The notes: a model not told the origin generated them from the sequence alone. A DNA stretch of 64,000 nucleotides from Thelonectria olida (GCA_020736575.1 JAGPYM010000003.1:434001-498000), one strand, 5' to 3'. Counted from the first letter of the stretch, positions 1-12,662 are shown. A program made the numbers and translations.

Positions 1-401
1 TCTCCAGGAGGCTGATATAGTATCGCCAGAGTTCCACATGGAGATGACACGAGAATTTCATCAACGTAAACGATAGGTCTAGCTACAGCTAACAAGCCAG
101 CGAACCTGGTATGGAGTCATGAGCTGCGTGGTCTTGTCCTTGACTGCCGCCTCTCCCCGCCGACGGGTGCGAGTCGGAGATGTGGAGATTGGGGTCATGG
201 CTAGGCGTTTCTTGGAGAAATTTGGCATGAGCTTGGGTTAGCTTGAAGAGCCTCTCCTAGTCTTGGGGTTAACGGCTGTGTTTGTCCGAATCGATCAAGT
301 TGATATTGCAGACTCAACTGACCAGAATGAATCGAAAGACACTTGCAGGGATTCAGTATGATGACTGCAACCATCAATTGGCGTCTATGCAATTGAACAA
401 T
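1..401. other. Intergenic, left edge
   Basis: Probable 3' flank of the reductase on the minus strand. I see no convincing coding region, RNA gene or repeat. Confidence 0.5.
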
Positions 402-1473
402 CTATTTACTTTCCGACTGAGCCATGACAATGGCTTGTGACACCAAATCCTTCACAGTATCTCTAAATGAATGGTACTCGTATCCGAGCTCCTTTGCAGC
501 CGTCGCTCCGTCCAGTCCATGGCTATCGTCAATGAATTGATCCTCTTGTGTCACCCGTTGCTTCAGCTCTGGAAACTCGTCGACCATAATCTTCGCCGCC
601 AATCCGTACGAAAAGCGCTCCGGCGAAGCTGGAATGAACCTCTTCCCCCCGGCTTCACCCCTTATCAGAGACTCAACATGAGCAACGGCAAGGTCTCGCA
701 CATCAACCCAAAACGGGACTCTAGACACAGGCAACGGGTTCGCTCCGCTTGCAATCCGCCAGAGCATCGCGTTTGACTCGTTTAGCTTGTCCACGCTCGC
801 CACCGGGTGAACGACAGGCCCAAACGTCATGGGCGGACACAGAGCCACGAGTTCAAACGTCCGCTTCTCCTTGACATAATTCCATGCCTCTAGCTCGGCA
901 AACTTCTTGGAGCCTCGGTAGGCAACCACGGCGCTCGTGGAAGGGTCGACGGATTCTTCGTACGTGAGGGGGTTCCAGTCAGCGCCCGTGTAGGTGAAAT
1001 AGGGAGGGCCCTTTCGCGATGCGTCGAGGACCGAGGCAAACGACGAGGTAATGACGATGCGTTTGATGCTGGGGTTGGTCGACGCGGCTTCGAGCATGGC
1101 GCGAACACCGTTGATGGCAGGCCGAATCAGTTCCTTTTCGTTGTCTTTTGTATCGTACGTAAAAGGCTACAATCAATCAGCTTGTTGCTAGGCAGTCAGC
1201 AGTCAGACCTACGCTTGCGGTGTGAATAATGCCGTCGACTCCTTCGACAGCTTCGACCAGCCCTCCAGGGTTTTCAAAGTCGTCGATTCGCACAAACTCG
1301 AGCTGTGTGGCATATTGCGGACGGGCTTTGATCATGGCATCTCCCTTGGCCAAAGATCGCGTCGCACCGCGGACCTTGATGCCTCGGGAGAGAAGCGTGT
1401 CGACGATGTGAGCGCCGATGAAGCCAGTGGCCCCGGTGACGAGAACCAGCTTGTGGGTTTGGTTTGTAGACAT
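402..1473 (-). CDS. NAD(P)-dependent reductase, GRE2/dihydroflavonol-reductase-like
   Basis: Extended short-chain dehydrogenase that probably reduces an aldehyde or ketone with NADPH in the cytosol; the substrate cannot be read from sequence. Two exons (1473-1213, 1166-402) flank a 46-bp intron, giving 341 residues, the usual length for this family. The Rossmann motif TGATGFIGAHIV is near residue 15. After the splice the protein reads PFTYDTKDNEKELIRPAI, and the active-site region has TSSFASV followed by YRGSKKFAE, which supplies the YxxxK catalytic pair. The ATG at 1473 is preferred because the upstream in-frame codon is TTG. It is divergent from a sugar porter, which could mean shared regulation. 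Confidence 0.88.
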
Positions 1474-2144
1474 TGTGATTGTCGATTGAGAGCTCAAGCT
1501 GAAAGGTGCAAGCTGGGAAGACCATTGAGCTCAAAAAGCTCTCATGATGCGGAGTCTGTGGTGACCCATCTGATATCATGCATAACAAGGATGCAACCCA
1601 TTCCCGGGTATAGGCCAAGACATGACACACAGTTCCATGGCATCGGAACCAACCCATGTCTAGTGCCTCATCCCCTCGCTGCCGCCTCCCCCCGCCAGTC
1701 AGACCATCCTCGTCCGGCGGGTCTGCCGCCCATCCCCGACACTTTGCCCTGAATCATGTCAAGCTATCGAGTTTGGTGCGTCCCAATCCCTCCGAAGCGG
1801 GACCGCGCTACCCCGTGGGGATCACGAGTTGGCAGGCGAGTTCTTCTCCGCATTGTCCTGGGTGCTGGTGTCCGAGGTACTGGCTGGGATGCTTGATCCC
1901 GTGGCTGAGACTAGAGCAAGCCTGCAACTTGCAAGGAGTCAGTCTTGGTGAAAGAACCGACCTCGTTCGTGACATCCTACCCGGGCTATCGGCTACACCC
2001 CTCAATGTCAAGACATTGGTAGCGAATCACACGACTATTTAGTACTGCGAGATCCCTCCTGGACGAGTTATCCAGGATCAGCACCTCACATCAGTCTGCG
2101 ACATACACGACAGTTAACAACTTCGACTACAACTGCTCGTCACC
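1474..2144. promoter_or_regulatory. Divergent intergenic promoter region
   Basis: 671 bp between the start codons of the reductase (minus) and the sugar porter (plus), so it should hold both promoters. It has C-rich stretches near 1684-1697 and a GTGGGG next to CCCC near 1810-1818, which fits the core of carbon-repressor (CreA-type) sites. That reading is an inference from short motifs. Confidence 0.35.
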
Positions 2145-3999
2145 ATGGCAAAGGGTGGCCTGTCATCCCGTCTGAGCGGCACTGCTCTCATCACCATCAT
2201 CACCATTGCCAATGCCTGGTAAGACTACGAGTTCCTTCAATAACGTTAGCTAACCTTTCAGCTCTATGGCATGGTTCGGCTACGACCAAGGAGTCTTTTC
2301 CGGAGTCCTGATTTCGGCCGACTTTAAGAAACACTTTCCCGAGACGAGCGACCCCAACATCTCTGGCATCACGTCCAGTTGTTTCTCTGTGAGCACCAAG
2401 ACTCTAGCATTGAAAACTGTGCTAATGCCAACAGCTCGGAGCCTTCTTTGGCGCCATCACCGCCTTTACCGCCGGCGACAAGCTTGGTCGCAAAAAGTGC
2501 GTTGCTCTCGGCCTCCTCTGCAATGCCATCGGCGCCATCCTGCAAATTGTCTCCTGGCACCTCCCCCAGATGATCGTCGGCCGAGTAATCAACGGATTCG
2601 GCATGGGCCTGACCTCCTCAACCTGTCCCGTGTATCAAGCAGAATGTTCCAAGCCCCGCCATCGTGGAAAGCTTGTCGTGGTCGGATCTCTCTCCAACAC
2701 GGCCGCGTTTTGCCTCGCCAACTGGATGAACTACGGGCTGTACTTCCAAGGAAGTGCACTGCAGTGGCGGTTCCCTCTTGGCTTCCAGCTCATCTTCCCG
2801 GTTGTTGTCTCGATCGCTCTCCTCTTTGCCCCCGAGTCTCCGAGGTGGTTGCTGCTCAAGGACCGACACGACGAGGCGCTGGATGTGATTGCTCGACTCC
2901 AGGGAAGCGGCAAGAGCACTGACGACGCCGACGTCCAGGCCCAATATCTCTCTATCCGCTCAGCCATCGAAACGGAGCGCAAGGATCGCGTCCCGGTCAA
3001 GGATGTTCTCTGCTGCCGCGACAAGACTCAGAATCTTCGCAGACTATTGCTGTCGTGTGGAACGCAATTTATGCAACAATTCAGGTAAGTTCATGTTCAT
3101 CATAATGAATACGTGGCTGACACCAACAGCGGCGTCAATGCTTTGGGATACTACTTGCCGACCCTGCTGCAGCAGAGTGTTGGACTGAGCGAGCAGGAGA
3201 GTCGTCTATTGACCGGCGTCAACGGAACGATCTATCTCGGCGCTGCCTTTTGTTGTTTGCTGATTATTGATCGATTCGGTCGCAGAAAGTGAGTCATGAC
3301 TATCCCTGCTCGAGGCGAATGCTAATGACCCAGGATGATGCTTTATGGATCTTTGACCATGGGCTCCTGCTACCTCGTCGCCGCCATGTGCTTGAAGACT
3401 GCTGAACACGATGCGTCCAAGGAGCGGGTGGTAAGTTGCATAACCTGGCAAGACACGGCTGAGCTAACTTTGTCAGCTGGGTCGCGTTACTACAGCCATG
3501 TTCTTCATGTACTACTTCTTCTACGGAACCAGTTTCGCCAAGGTTCCGTGGGTGTACAACTCGGAAATCAACTCTCTCGGCTGGCGAACTCGAGGAGCTG
3601 CCGCAGCCACGGCTACAAACTGGATGGGCGGCTTCATCGTGACTCAGTTTACCAAGGTCGGAGTCAACAACCTGCATTGGAAGTTCTATCTCAGTACGTA
3701 TCCTGCCTTGAGACGAGGCCCTGCTAACCTCACTAGTCTATGTCATTCTCTGCTGGGCCTACTTTCCCGTGGTATACTGCCTGTATCCTGAAACCTCTCG
3801 CCGTACACTGGAGGACATGGACGAGATCTTTATCCAGAACCCATCGATTATTGTATGCGGCAAGTCTCATCTCACCCAACGCGAGCGACCCCAGGTCTTG
3901 ATTGATGCTGAAGCGGCTCGCATTGCGGAGGCTGCCGAGGGCAAGCTGGGAGACGAGGGAGGCAAGGGCTTGGAGACGACTCACTATGAACGGGTTTAG
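2145..3999 (+). CDS. MFS sugar transporter
   Basis: Twelve-helix major facilitator of the sugar porter family, expected in the plasma membrane to import a hexose, pentose or disaccharide by proton symport. Seven exons (2145-2218, 2262-2388, 2435-3084, 3130-3288, 3334-3430, 3477-3693, 3737-3999) encode 528 residues. Signatures include GDKLGRKK after TM2, the PESPRWLL motif before the central loop, DRFGRRK at the second repeat and PETSRRTLEDMDEIF at the end of TM12. Substrate specificity cannot be assigned from sequence alone. It is divergent from a GRE2-like reductase, and a second porter of the same superfamily lies about 9 kb away. Confidence 0.92.
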
Positions 4000-4527
4000 G
4001 CCGCTATGGTGTATTCGGTGTGATTAGCTAGGTAGGTTGGGGTTGAGTAGGAATTGGAGAGTTGTGTCAAGACGGCTTCAAGTTGTCAGACTCTTTCGAG
4101 TTAAGCCCAGCACAGGACAGATATTCATGCGTCTGGTTTTCGGACGCCATCGTTGAGGTGTTCTAGCTGTTGCTGCCTTATTGTTGGTATGTGTGAGTGC
4201 GACAAGGAGAAAGAGATATGTCAGTGTTGGTCATTCGAATGGAAGGGATGCACCCATCTTTTGTCTTTGTTAATTAGATATTTGATATCACTAAACGGTT
4301 GTATTCCGACACGCCTTCAACTCGCACAGATCCATAGTTGAGTACACTGCACGCCTGATTCGCTACTACATGGGCCAATTTCTTCATGCGCCAACAGAAT
4401 CCGCCCCCGTGCATCACATCATTCGCACTGTGCGGAATGGATCGCATTCACGCTGCCTGGAAGCATGCCACTGGAATCGTGAACTTTGGTCAGCTCGTTG
4501 ACCAGTACAACTCAACAGGTGTCAACG
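4000..4527. other. Intergenic
   Basis: 3' flank of the sugar porter and promoter of the oxygenase-like gene. No other feature is seen. Confidence 0.4.
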
Positions 4528-6414
4528 ATGAGTGACAACGCTTCCATTGAGTCTACGGGCCCAACTCCCCCCGAGAGACCACCACCTGAAATCGGCCGGT
4601 CCCTCTACGACGATGAATACGAGAGTGTGGAAGAAAATCCATATTGGAGCCCTGGGCTCGTGAGTGAGAGTGAAGGCTCGAGCAGTGGCGATGAAAGGCT
4701 AAGTCGAGATGGCAGTCCATTCGGCCAACTTTGCCGTCTTCTCATGTCAGACTACAAAGACTCTGTCTTTGCCTGTGGCGGCTCCATCCCCATCGGGTCT
4801 GACGGCGAGGCTCAAGGGTTGCGTGTCTCAATTGCCGAGGTCGAAATAGGCTTGATGGACTAACTCGCGACAGCAAGGCTCATCTCGGACATGGCACTGA
4901 TGATGAGGCTGGAAGCACCGCTGCGAGTGACACTCTTGACAGCCCTTCCATCTCCAGCTCCAGCACAAGCCCAGGCTCAATCACTGTCCCGTCAGCGGCC
5001 CCTCACCCGTCAATAACCCTTCGATGGGATCCGTGTGATGCCTCAACGCCGGCCGGCTACTGCAAACTCACCCTACCCGAGGAGTCCGCCTCGGCGAATT
5101 TGGATCGTCTGGTTGCTGATATGAAGCCAGCAACGTTTGGGCGCGGTGGTGAAGACGTCTACGACGAGACGTACCGCAAGGCGTTGAAGATGGATGTCGA
5201 CGGTTTCACAACAAACTTCTGTCCCTATAGCGTCGGCATAATCGATGCTGTTTCCCAGATTCTGCTGCCAAACCCCAACACGAACAGGCACAGAGCCATC
5301 AAGGCAGAATTGTACAAACTCAATGTCAGTCACTCTTTTCTTAATAATCACTGCCTGACACTGAGAAGATATACACGGGCCCTTCTGGGCATTTCCGCGC
5401 ACACGTCGACACGCCTCGTTCCCTGTATCAATTCGGATCTCTGGTAGTCTGCCTTCCCGTCAAGCACGAGGGCGGTGCGTTGGAAGTCCGCCACGGAGAG
5501 CACGCCACAGCGTTTGATTGGGCGTCAGGAATGGATGGTGGTGACGCGCAAATCCAATGGGCCGCCTTCTACAGCGACTGCGAGCACGAAGTGTTTCCCG
5601 TTCACTCGGGCCATCGAATTACCCTGACATACAACCTGTACGTCACGCGGGGCCTTGGACAGATTTCAAACTCCCCGAATGCGTCCGACGTGAGCCAGAT
5701 GCCTTTCCATCGGGCTCTTGAGGCATTAGTCGACGACGTGACTTGGATGTCGGATGGTAAGTTCTCGTTCCTATTTGATCACTGAAAGCTCCGCCTGTAC
5801 ATCTATTGAGCAATAACCCTAGGCGGCTATCTCGGTTTCTACACTACACACACATATCCCCACACATCCTCGACAGGCTGCTTGACCGACACTCTCAAGG
5901 GCCTAGACATGGCTCTCTGGCAAGCATTTCAACGCCTTGGATGCGGAGTGTGCCTACGGCCCATACTGATAAACGACTGGCGAGGGGAGAAAAGACTAGA
6001 GACTTTGCAGATTGGAAAGGCCTTTAACGTCAAGACCAGTAGCATCCAAGTCGACACGGACGATTTTTATGACCAGGTCATCGTGGATACTTGCGGCCTC
6101 GAGAGGATCTCATGGGGAGACGTGGTGTGGCTTAACGAGCATGATGTAAGGAACAGACAAGTCTCGCATGCCTACGTCACGGTGAGAACCCGATTGATCT
6201 GCCGTCATTCCACATGAGTTCTAACCCTGATTAGTACGGAAACGAAGCGTATAGCCGACTAGCTTACTCGGTCTGTGCCATCATTGTTGGCGTCCCCAAG
6301 GTCAAGGATGGCGAGAGAATGGCAATGAAGACCACATTCACAATGGAGGAAGAGGATTTGGAGCTCTACTCGCCGGTGTCGGACGACGAAGCGCAATTTA
6401 GAAAGGATTGGTAG
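4528..6414 (+). CDS. 2-oxoglutarate/Fe(II) oxygenase-like (prolyl-4-hydroxylase fold) protein
   Basis: Predicted 556-residue protein from five exons (4528-4796, 4850-5324, 5369-5756, 5823-6181, 6235-6414). The N-terminus is acidic and Ser-rich and probably disordered to about residue 170. The core matches fungal P4Hc-like oxygenases. The third exon opens with IYTGPSGHFRAHVDT, giving the HxD iron pair near residues 260-262, and CEHEVFPVHSGHRITL supplies the distal His near 326-330. C-terminal YGNEAYSRLAYS matches the family's YGNEA region. The substrate is unknown. The first intron has a weak donor (GTCTGA), so the exon 1/2 join is the least certain. The alternative reading ends in a stop at 4863. 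Confidence 0.75.
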
Positions 6415-6553
6415 GAGAGTGTTCTTGAGACAAGGTGTGGTGGAACATGCTAGAGTCTAACCGCCTCGTACTGTTACTCATGGGGCATACCTTTCCTACT
6501 CGCCCACCAAGTTAGTTTCTCGAGTATACATGATCAGAGCCCGCCCGCCTCAA

Positions 6554-7444
6554 TCAAGCTCTCACGGCTACGATAAATAGACGAGGATATCTCAAAAGAA
6601 CCTTTCCGTCGACAGACGTTTCATACTCCTCTTTCAACTTGGCGAGATACTTGTCGAGGAAGCCTTGACTATGTTCGGGTGTCAATGGGTCCAGAAACGG
6701 CCGCAAACCGGTGCCCTTGACCCATTCCACGATGCCTTGGTGAGAATCCAAGGGATGTTGATAAAAGGTGTGCCATATATCAACAGAGGAGCAAAGAGGA
6801 CTCAGCTCGTTGTAGATTTGCAGTGGTGTGCTGAAGGGGTCGAGAGCTGGCTTGAGCTGACGCAGGATCTCCGCCCAAGGGCCATCGTTGGCCACGGCAC
6901 GCATAGCGGCGTGAGATCTCTCGTGGTAGTTGTCGGGAACCTGCATGGCGAAGACCCCGCCCGGCCGCAAAGATTGAATCATCTTCTTCATGGTGGGTAT
7001 CCGGTCGTCCGCCTTGACCCAGTGGAGGACGGCGTTGGAGAAGATCAAGTCCATGGGCTTTGGGACTGTATAAGAAGTGAGATCTGCCAGCGAGAACTGG
7101 GCGCTGGGCACCGTGTTGCGCGCCTTGGCAATCATGTCGGGAGAAGAGTCGATTCCCTCTATCGCGGCATTTGGATATTTGCTGACCAGGATCTCGGTGG
7201 AATTGCCTGGCCCGCAGCCCACGTCGAGCACGAGATTGGGAGATTCCAGTGGAACCTGCGCGAGGAGGTCGAGGGCTGGCCGCGTGCGTTGGTTGGCAAA
7301 CTTGAGATACTGAGTGGAGGACCAGTCTTGAGATAGATATCGGCGTCCGGATATGGCGGAGGCCGTGCGGATGTGCAGTGGAATAGGCGAGGACCTTGCC
7401 GCGCCCGCGAGGAGGCGAGACGAGGTTCGAGTTGTGCTGAGCAT
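6554..7444 (-). CDS. Trans-aconitate 2-methyltransferase-like SAM methyltransferase
   Basis: Single-exon 296-residue class I methyltransferase. Motif I, VLDVGCGPGNS, lies at about residues 72-82. It is followed by GIDSSPDMIAKAR (motif post-I) and SNAVLHWV, the segment typical of Tam, which methylates trans-aconitate to relieve aconitase inhibition. The first 40 residues are rich in Arg, Ser and Thr with no acidic residues, which suggests a mitochondrial presequence and fits a role near the TCA cycle. The ATG at 7444 is used because the upstream in-frame codon is TTG. Assignment to trans-aconitate rather than another small acid is by family similarity only. Confidence 0.82.
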   Translation of the reverse strand: MLSTTRTSSRLLAGAARSSPIPLHIRTASAISGRRYLSQDWSSTQYLKFANQRTRPALDLLAQVPLESPNLVLDVGCGPGNSTEILVSKYPNAAIEGIDSSPDMIAKARNTVPSAQFSLADLTSYTVPKPMDLIFSNAVLHWVKADDRIPTMKKMIQSLRPGGVFAMQVPDNYHERSHAAMRAVANDGPWAEILRQLKPALDPFSTPLQIYNELSPLCSSVDIWHTFYQHPLDSHQGIVEWVKGTGLRPFLDPLTPEHSQGFLDKYLAKLKEEYETSVDGKVLLRYPRLFIVAVRA

Positions 7445-9273
7445 AGTTGTCAAGGTATAGTTGAGAAGACGTATAGTTGTAAAGACTATCCGTGCCGTGG
7501 TGTCTCATGAACGAGGGGTCTCTTTTAACGGGGCTGTCAGCTGATGTCTGATCGACATCGAGAGTTGCTGCAACTACAGCGGGAGTGGGGTCCAGGCGCT
7601 GTATTTGTCCTACTTTGCTATGAGAAGCCCAGTTATCCTACAGCTTCTATAGTTTGGCTTCGGCCTATAACACTTTGTTATCTGAGAAGTAGTTTTCGTT
7701 CGTGTTCCATTGGCACTGAGGGAATAATCAGGCCTTCATTTAGTTATTCCTAGCAGTTTGGCTCGTATAAATCTGAATGGAGCTGTTGAGTTGATGGGCG
7801 GTTATGATGTTCTCTCAATACATGTGCACAACTCATCCATCGCGAGAGAAGCGGGGTGAGAGCCAAGGTGAGATTGAGAACTCATACATACAGACGCTGC
7901 ATCGTGTCGCTCCGTACCCATGTAATGGTTTCGTTGAGACCGAAATATATATACCTGTGTACACAGGCTCTGCTCCTGTTGCAGCAAGATAAAAGCGCCA
8001 TTACTGCTCCCGGTTAGGTTCAAATGGATGCAATTTATTACAAAGCAATGACCTGCCTCTTGGCGAAACTGATTGTCGACAGAGATCGACCCAGGGGCGC
8101 CATAGTTATCCCCCTGTTTCGTCGGGAGCACAACCGGCGGGCGCCCCATTTCCACTGTGACATGAGCATAGTTGTCTCGCGGGTTACGAGTGAATTGATT
8201 TCTTTGATAGAAGTACCGGCACAAACGATGCATGCAGGAAAAGGGAGAGAGGACGGTGTGAGGCGTAAAGTGTTGGTTCACCGCCACAGATATGTGATTC
8301 CACGTAAGCCCTCAAGGGGAGACTCATCCCATTCATCTGTTGGTCGGAATGTCGCTCGTTGATGAGAGAGACAAGGATGCTGCATGAGCTAAAGACGGGA
8401 AGTAAAGTAGTTGTGACAGCCACTGTTCCATATAGACTCGTTTCTGGTCATGACTCGACGATTGATTGCATGTTTATAAGAAACCCGGCGGAAATCATGG
8501 AGAAAGCGGGAAGCAAATAACAATTAAAACATGAGTCCAATGTTGGTCCAAAGAGTGGTTTCGCATCTAACTCTCCGCATGTTTAAAGCCAACTCGAAGC
8601 ATCGACGTGTTTCACCCTCCACACAGAATGCAACCTCGCAAACTCATCTGACGAACAGTATGAGTTGTTGTCCTCAACACGTGGCTCCAGCAGCGTCTCG
8701 GGGTCAGAGCTGGTTCAGGCCCATCACAAGGTCAACCGCATTGCCGAGCGCAGATAAATTCGCTTCTCCCTCAGGACGGTGAAAATCTGGCGACGGCGAG
8801 AAGATAAATGCTTCGAACGTTCCATCGATCGAGCCACGGACGGAAAATATTTCTCCGTCTCCAGGATCCCCGGCCTCTCGGAAGCAACGCGACAGGTCGA
8901 CCGTTGGCGATCCCTGCTTCTCATCTCTACTTGAAATTGAAAGGGTCGCTGAAGTGTATCAGCCCTACCAAAATGGCCTCAGTCGCTCGAGGGGACGATG
9001 CAGGTCCGGAAATTGATCTCGGCCGGGGTCGTCTGACGGCGAACAAAAGGCTCGAGATGCCCGATTCTTTCCTTCGTCTCGTCATCAACTACCTGTGGTG
9101 TTTGTTCCATTCTCTACTCTGTCGCTCATTTGAGACTTTGCAAGTCTACGAGATTCCTGGTGTCTCTCGATCCATTCATTCATTTGTTACGTCCTAGGTA
9201 GAACCAGGATCCCATCTGTCCTCCTTGCTCGCATCTTTGATCACATCCTCGAAGCCATTCACAAAACTCCACA
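7445..9273. other. Long intergenic region
   Basis: 1.8 kb with no supportable gene. Open frames around 8024-8362 and 8808-9197 have no family features, no good start context and no splice continuation. The right end is the promoter and leader of the expansin-like gene. Confidence 0.45.
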
Positions 9274-10255
9274 ATGAAGTTCTTCTACACTGCTCTTCTC
9301 GCCGCCCCGGCAGTCATGGGCCGAGCGTGCAAGGTCCGTACCTCCAAGGCCGCCGCCGTCTCGACTGTCGTAACCTCGGCCGCCACCAGCGCCACCATTG
9401 CTCCTATCAAGGTGTCGACTGCTGTGGCAAACGACTCGGAGGAAGAGACTGCCGTTGTCTCTTCGTCCACCCCCAAGACCACCCTCTCCACTGCCATTGT
9501 GGTGTCTACCACCAAGTCCAGCACTTCCGCTGCTGCTGCTGCCTCGACCGCCGCCTCCGAGACGGTTGCCGACGACGAGACGTCAACCGACTCTTCCTCC
9601 GATGCCCTCGGAACCACGGCCTACACTGGCCAGTCGACCTTTTACGGCGGCAACCTCTCGGGCGGAAACTGCATGTTTACCACTTACACCCTGCCCTCCA
9701 ACATGTACGGCACCGCCTACTCTGGCGCCGTCTGGAACAATGCTGCCAAGTGCGGTGCCTGCATTGAGGTCACCGGCCCCAGCGGCACAATCAAGGCCAT
9801 GGTAGGTTGATCGCATTGTCACTTTGGGTGCAAGCTAACACGCATAGATTGTTGACCAATGCCCCGAGTGCGCCGAGGGCCACCTCGATCTCTTCCCCGA
9901 CGCCTTTACCGCTGTCGGAGGCACCGACGGCATCGTCAGCACCTCTTACAAGTTTGTCGAGTGCGGCATCTCCTCTCCTCTCATCCTCCACAACAAGGAG
10001 GGCACCTCCCAGTACTGGTTCTCCATCCAGGTCGTCAACCACAACGAGCCCGTCGCGAGCCTCGAGGTCAGCACCGACGGCGGCAGCTCGTGGGTTGAGA
10101 CTGAGCGCAAGGACTACAACTTCTTTGAGAACACGAGCGGATTCGGCGTCTCATCTGTCTCGGTCCGCGTCACCAGCACCACGGGCAAGACGGTGACTGT
10201 GTCCAACGTCGGTGTGACGGCTGGTGCTCAGTATACTGCTACTTCCAACTTTTAA
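9274..10255 (+). CDS. Secreted expansin-like protein (DPBB plus CBM63-like domain)
   Basis: Cell-wall-loosening type protein, expected to be secreted and to disrupt polysaccharide packing without hydrolysis. Two exons (9274-9801, 9848-10255) give 311 residues. A signal peptide begins MKFFYTALLAAPAVMG. A long Ser/Thr/Ala linker, probably O-glycosylated, spans about residues 30-110. The double-psi beta-barrel starts near GQSTFYGGNLSGGNCMF and contains KCGACIEV and, after the splice, VDQCPECAEGHLDLF. The Asp of HLDLF is the conserved catalytic-site Asp of expansins. The C-terminal 100 residues (QYWFSIQVVNHNEPV, then aromatic-rich strands) resemble the CBM63 beta-sandwich of bacterial-type expansins. 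The Thr/Ser linker in front is a common fungal addition. Confidence 0.88.
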
Positions 10256-12662
10256 ATAAATAAGGCGATGAAACGGCGTTTGAAAAGGGCCAGGACCAGA
10301 TGAATCAAGTGGCAGGCTAGATTGATTCATCGTCTTTGGGTCCGGCTTGATCAGGCCCTAACGGACTTGGCGGCTTATTCTTCTTGTAAAAACTTGAATA
10401 CCGATGTATCTAGCTCGAATAGGGCTTATGAATTGCTGTTTCTCACAATGTGGTATAGATGTGACATGCATACTGTGCGAGTGACTGGTTGTGGGAGGCC
10501 TGGTCGCGTCGTGCCGTCTAGTATGACTGTCATGAGTCTTGTTGGATGACGCTGTAACGTACGGCTACGGCTTAATGCACTTGAAACTTGAAGATGGGAA
10601 ATGCGTAGCTGTGTATCTCGAAGCACTTAAACTTGTAATGGTGAAATCTCCTGTCTAGGGTAACTGACTTTGGTCGAGTCTGTAGTGCAGTTACATCATT
10701 ACATGGCGATTTCGTGTCAAATCCTTCCGTATTTGGGCATTCTGCATTGTTTCAGCATTCGTACATCTTGGGCAAATGCAGTACATGTTAGACAATGGTC
10801 ATGTCACAGGAGGGTGCATGGGAACGATTGTCTCCCAAGTCTCCTGTCGTCCCACGCGTCTGACTCGCGTCAAAGTCGAACCTAGAAAACCACAAGACGT
10901 ACGCATCGTCAATTATTGAAGCGCACCTATAGACTCAATTGCTCTACAAAGGGAGACATTACGTGGGTCAAAGCCTGGAGAGGTGTAGGGTACGATGGTC
11001 AGCCCTGCCCCTATTCACATTCAGGCAGAATCGGAATGTAACTCGAAATCGTTAATCGGTGCCACGGGACATGGATGATGTTCCAGACAGTTTGATAGGT
11101 CCGCGTAGAAATCCTCCGATGCGCCTGCTAGCTTGGGCTTGAGGCTGAAGAATGCGGACTGATCCACGGGGAGCCGCTTCATAACGACAGGCTTGGTGGT
11201 GTCGAGGAATGGGGATGAAGGAATGTTTGAGGGTATTTCGTGCTTGATGGTACTGTGTAGGTCGGCTCGCATTCATCGTGGCGTCCATAGATGGGCTGCA
11301 CTCATTGTGCTGTGAGAACTGACATTGAGAAGCGACAGCGTTGACACTGACGTGCGGAACAACTGACATGCGGGAACTGGTGTGGACAACCGACATGCGG
11401 GACAAAAGACTTGGCTGCATTGCATCACTTACTCCTCATTCTCCTCACAAACCCTCAGACGAACCGTTGGAGATTGATAAGACCGGACTTGACCGTCACT
11501 ATCGGCGGGCCATTCTCGTATCAAGTCACAGCAAATGGCGAGATTATCCCCCACGGGCCTCCAGGAAATCTCCTTCAAACTTGGAGAAACTTGGAGAAGA
11601 GATGATGACCCCGAAGGCCCTGTTTCCCCCGAGTCAAGACCAAGCGGGAGAAGAAACTAGGCGAAATTCTCGGCCCTTTCCCCACAGCAACAACACGCGA
11701 CTGGCGCAGTCTCTTCGCTCTGCGGCCGTTCATGTTGGAGTCGTATCATGGATTGCCCAACGGGTCGCCCAATGACGGGTTCGTGCCGTTGCGGCCAGCG
11801 TGATGGTCTCTCCACGACCGGGATCTGATCCCTCGACATTCTCGATAATGCACCTCACGAGAACCAACATGCGAATTGCGCAAGGAACATGCCGATAGAG
11901 GAGTGGAGAAGCCCAAGTTCTGGAATAGCGGCCTTGAGCCGATGGCGATCAGAGCCCGAGAAGCGCTGATGCGCTCCAATGATGGACCGCGCTGCCCCAG
12001 ACGAGCTTGTTTCCGAGGCTATTCTGTGACAAAACGGTTCGGTGCAAGGGACGAGTGTTTGCGGCTCACGGCACTGGAGGGTGACGGCATGAAACAGGGA
12101 GGCCTGCAATAGATGACATGCTATCATTCATGTCGTTGCCCAACCAGGCGTGGCTTGAGCCTCATAGCCACCTCGTGGCCTGACTGCCGTCATTGCAAGG
12201 GTTCCATGACATCTCAGTCGCCACCGGTTCGAGGCGTGGTCTTCGTTATCAGCTTTCAATCTGACTCGTAGTGATAGTCTCGCGGGCAGAATCCGAGTCC
12301 TCGGGTCCAGACGAGTTCCCCGTGGGCAGTCTACCGTCTTACTCGTCCGTCGGCTGTCACAGATGGGGTCATGGGCTTGACACAGGCCGTCGACCTCTGT
12401 CACGTCAAAGTTGGGTCGATCCTGGGGCCCCGTCTTCCTCATTGCGGTGCCCCAGCTTGTAGGGCCTCGACGGATGACGTTGAATTGGCCAAGAGCCCCA
12501 TTGAAACGCCTTCATTCTATACGTGCGCTTCTACGGCCGCTCCACGGTATCCGTGCGAGTTATTGATCCTTGTGCTGTGATGCTTCTTGGTGTTTATAAA
12601 GATGAAGCATCGCGACGTCGTGGTTTGCAGCGCATCTTCAGTATCACTCACCAGCGCCCACC
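10256..12662. other. Long intergenic region
   Basis: 2.4 kb between the expansin-like gene and the second sugar porter. Apart from a doubtful short ORF at 11021-11272, nothing coding can be supported. Short imperfect repeats of ACATGCGGGA lie near 11365-11403. Confidence 0.45.
11021..11272 (-). CDS. Doubtful short ORF
   Basis: 83 codons from a true ATG. The reading is protein-like in its middle (KPVVMKRLPVDQSAFFSLKP) but shows no signal peptide, domain or splice partner that I recognise. It could be a degraded gene fragment or chance. I list it because it is the only stretch in this 2.4-kb gap that reads like protein. Confidence 0.18.
   Translation of the reverse strand: MRADLHSTIKHEIPSNIPSSPFLDTTKPVVMKRLPVDQSAFFSLKPKLAGASEDFYADLSNCLEHHPCPVAPINDFELHSDSA

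Noticed and set aside
11341..11775. 144-codon plus-strand frame
   Set aside because: Low-quality composition, no domain, and it includes the short ACATGCGG repeats.
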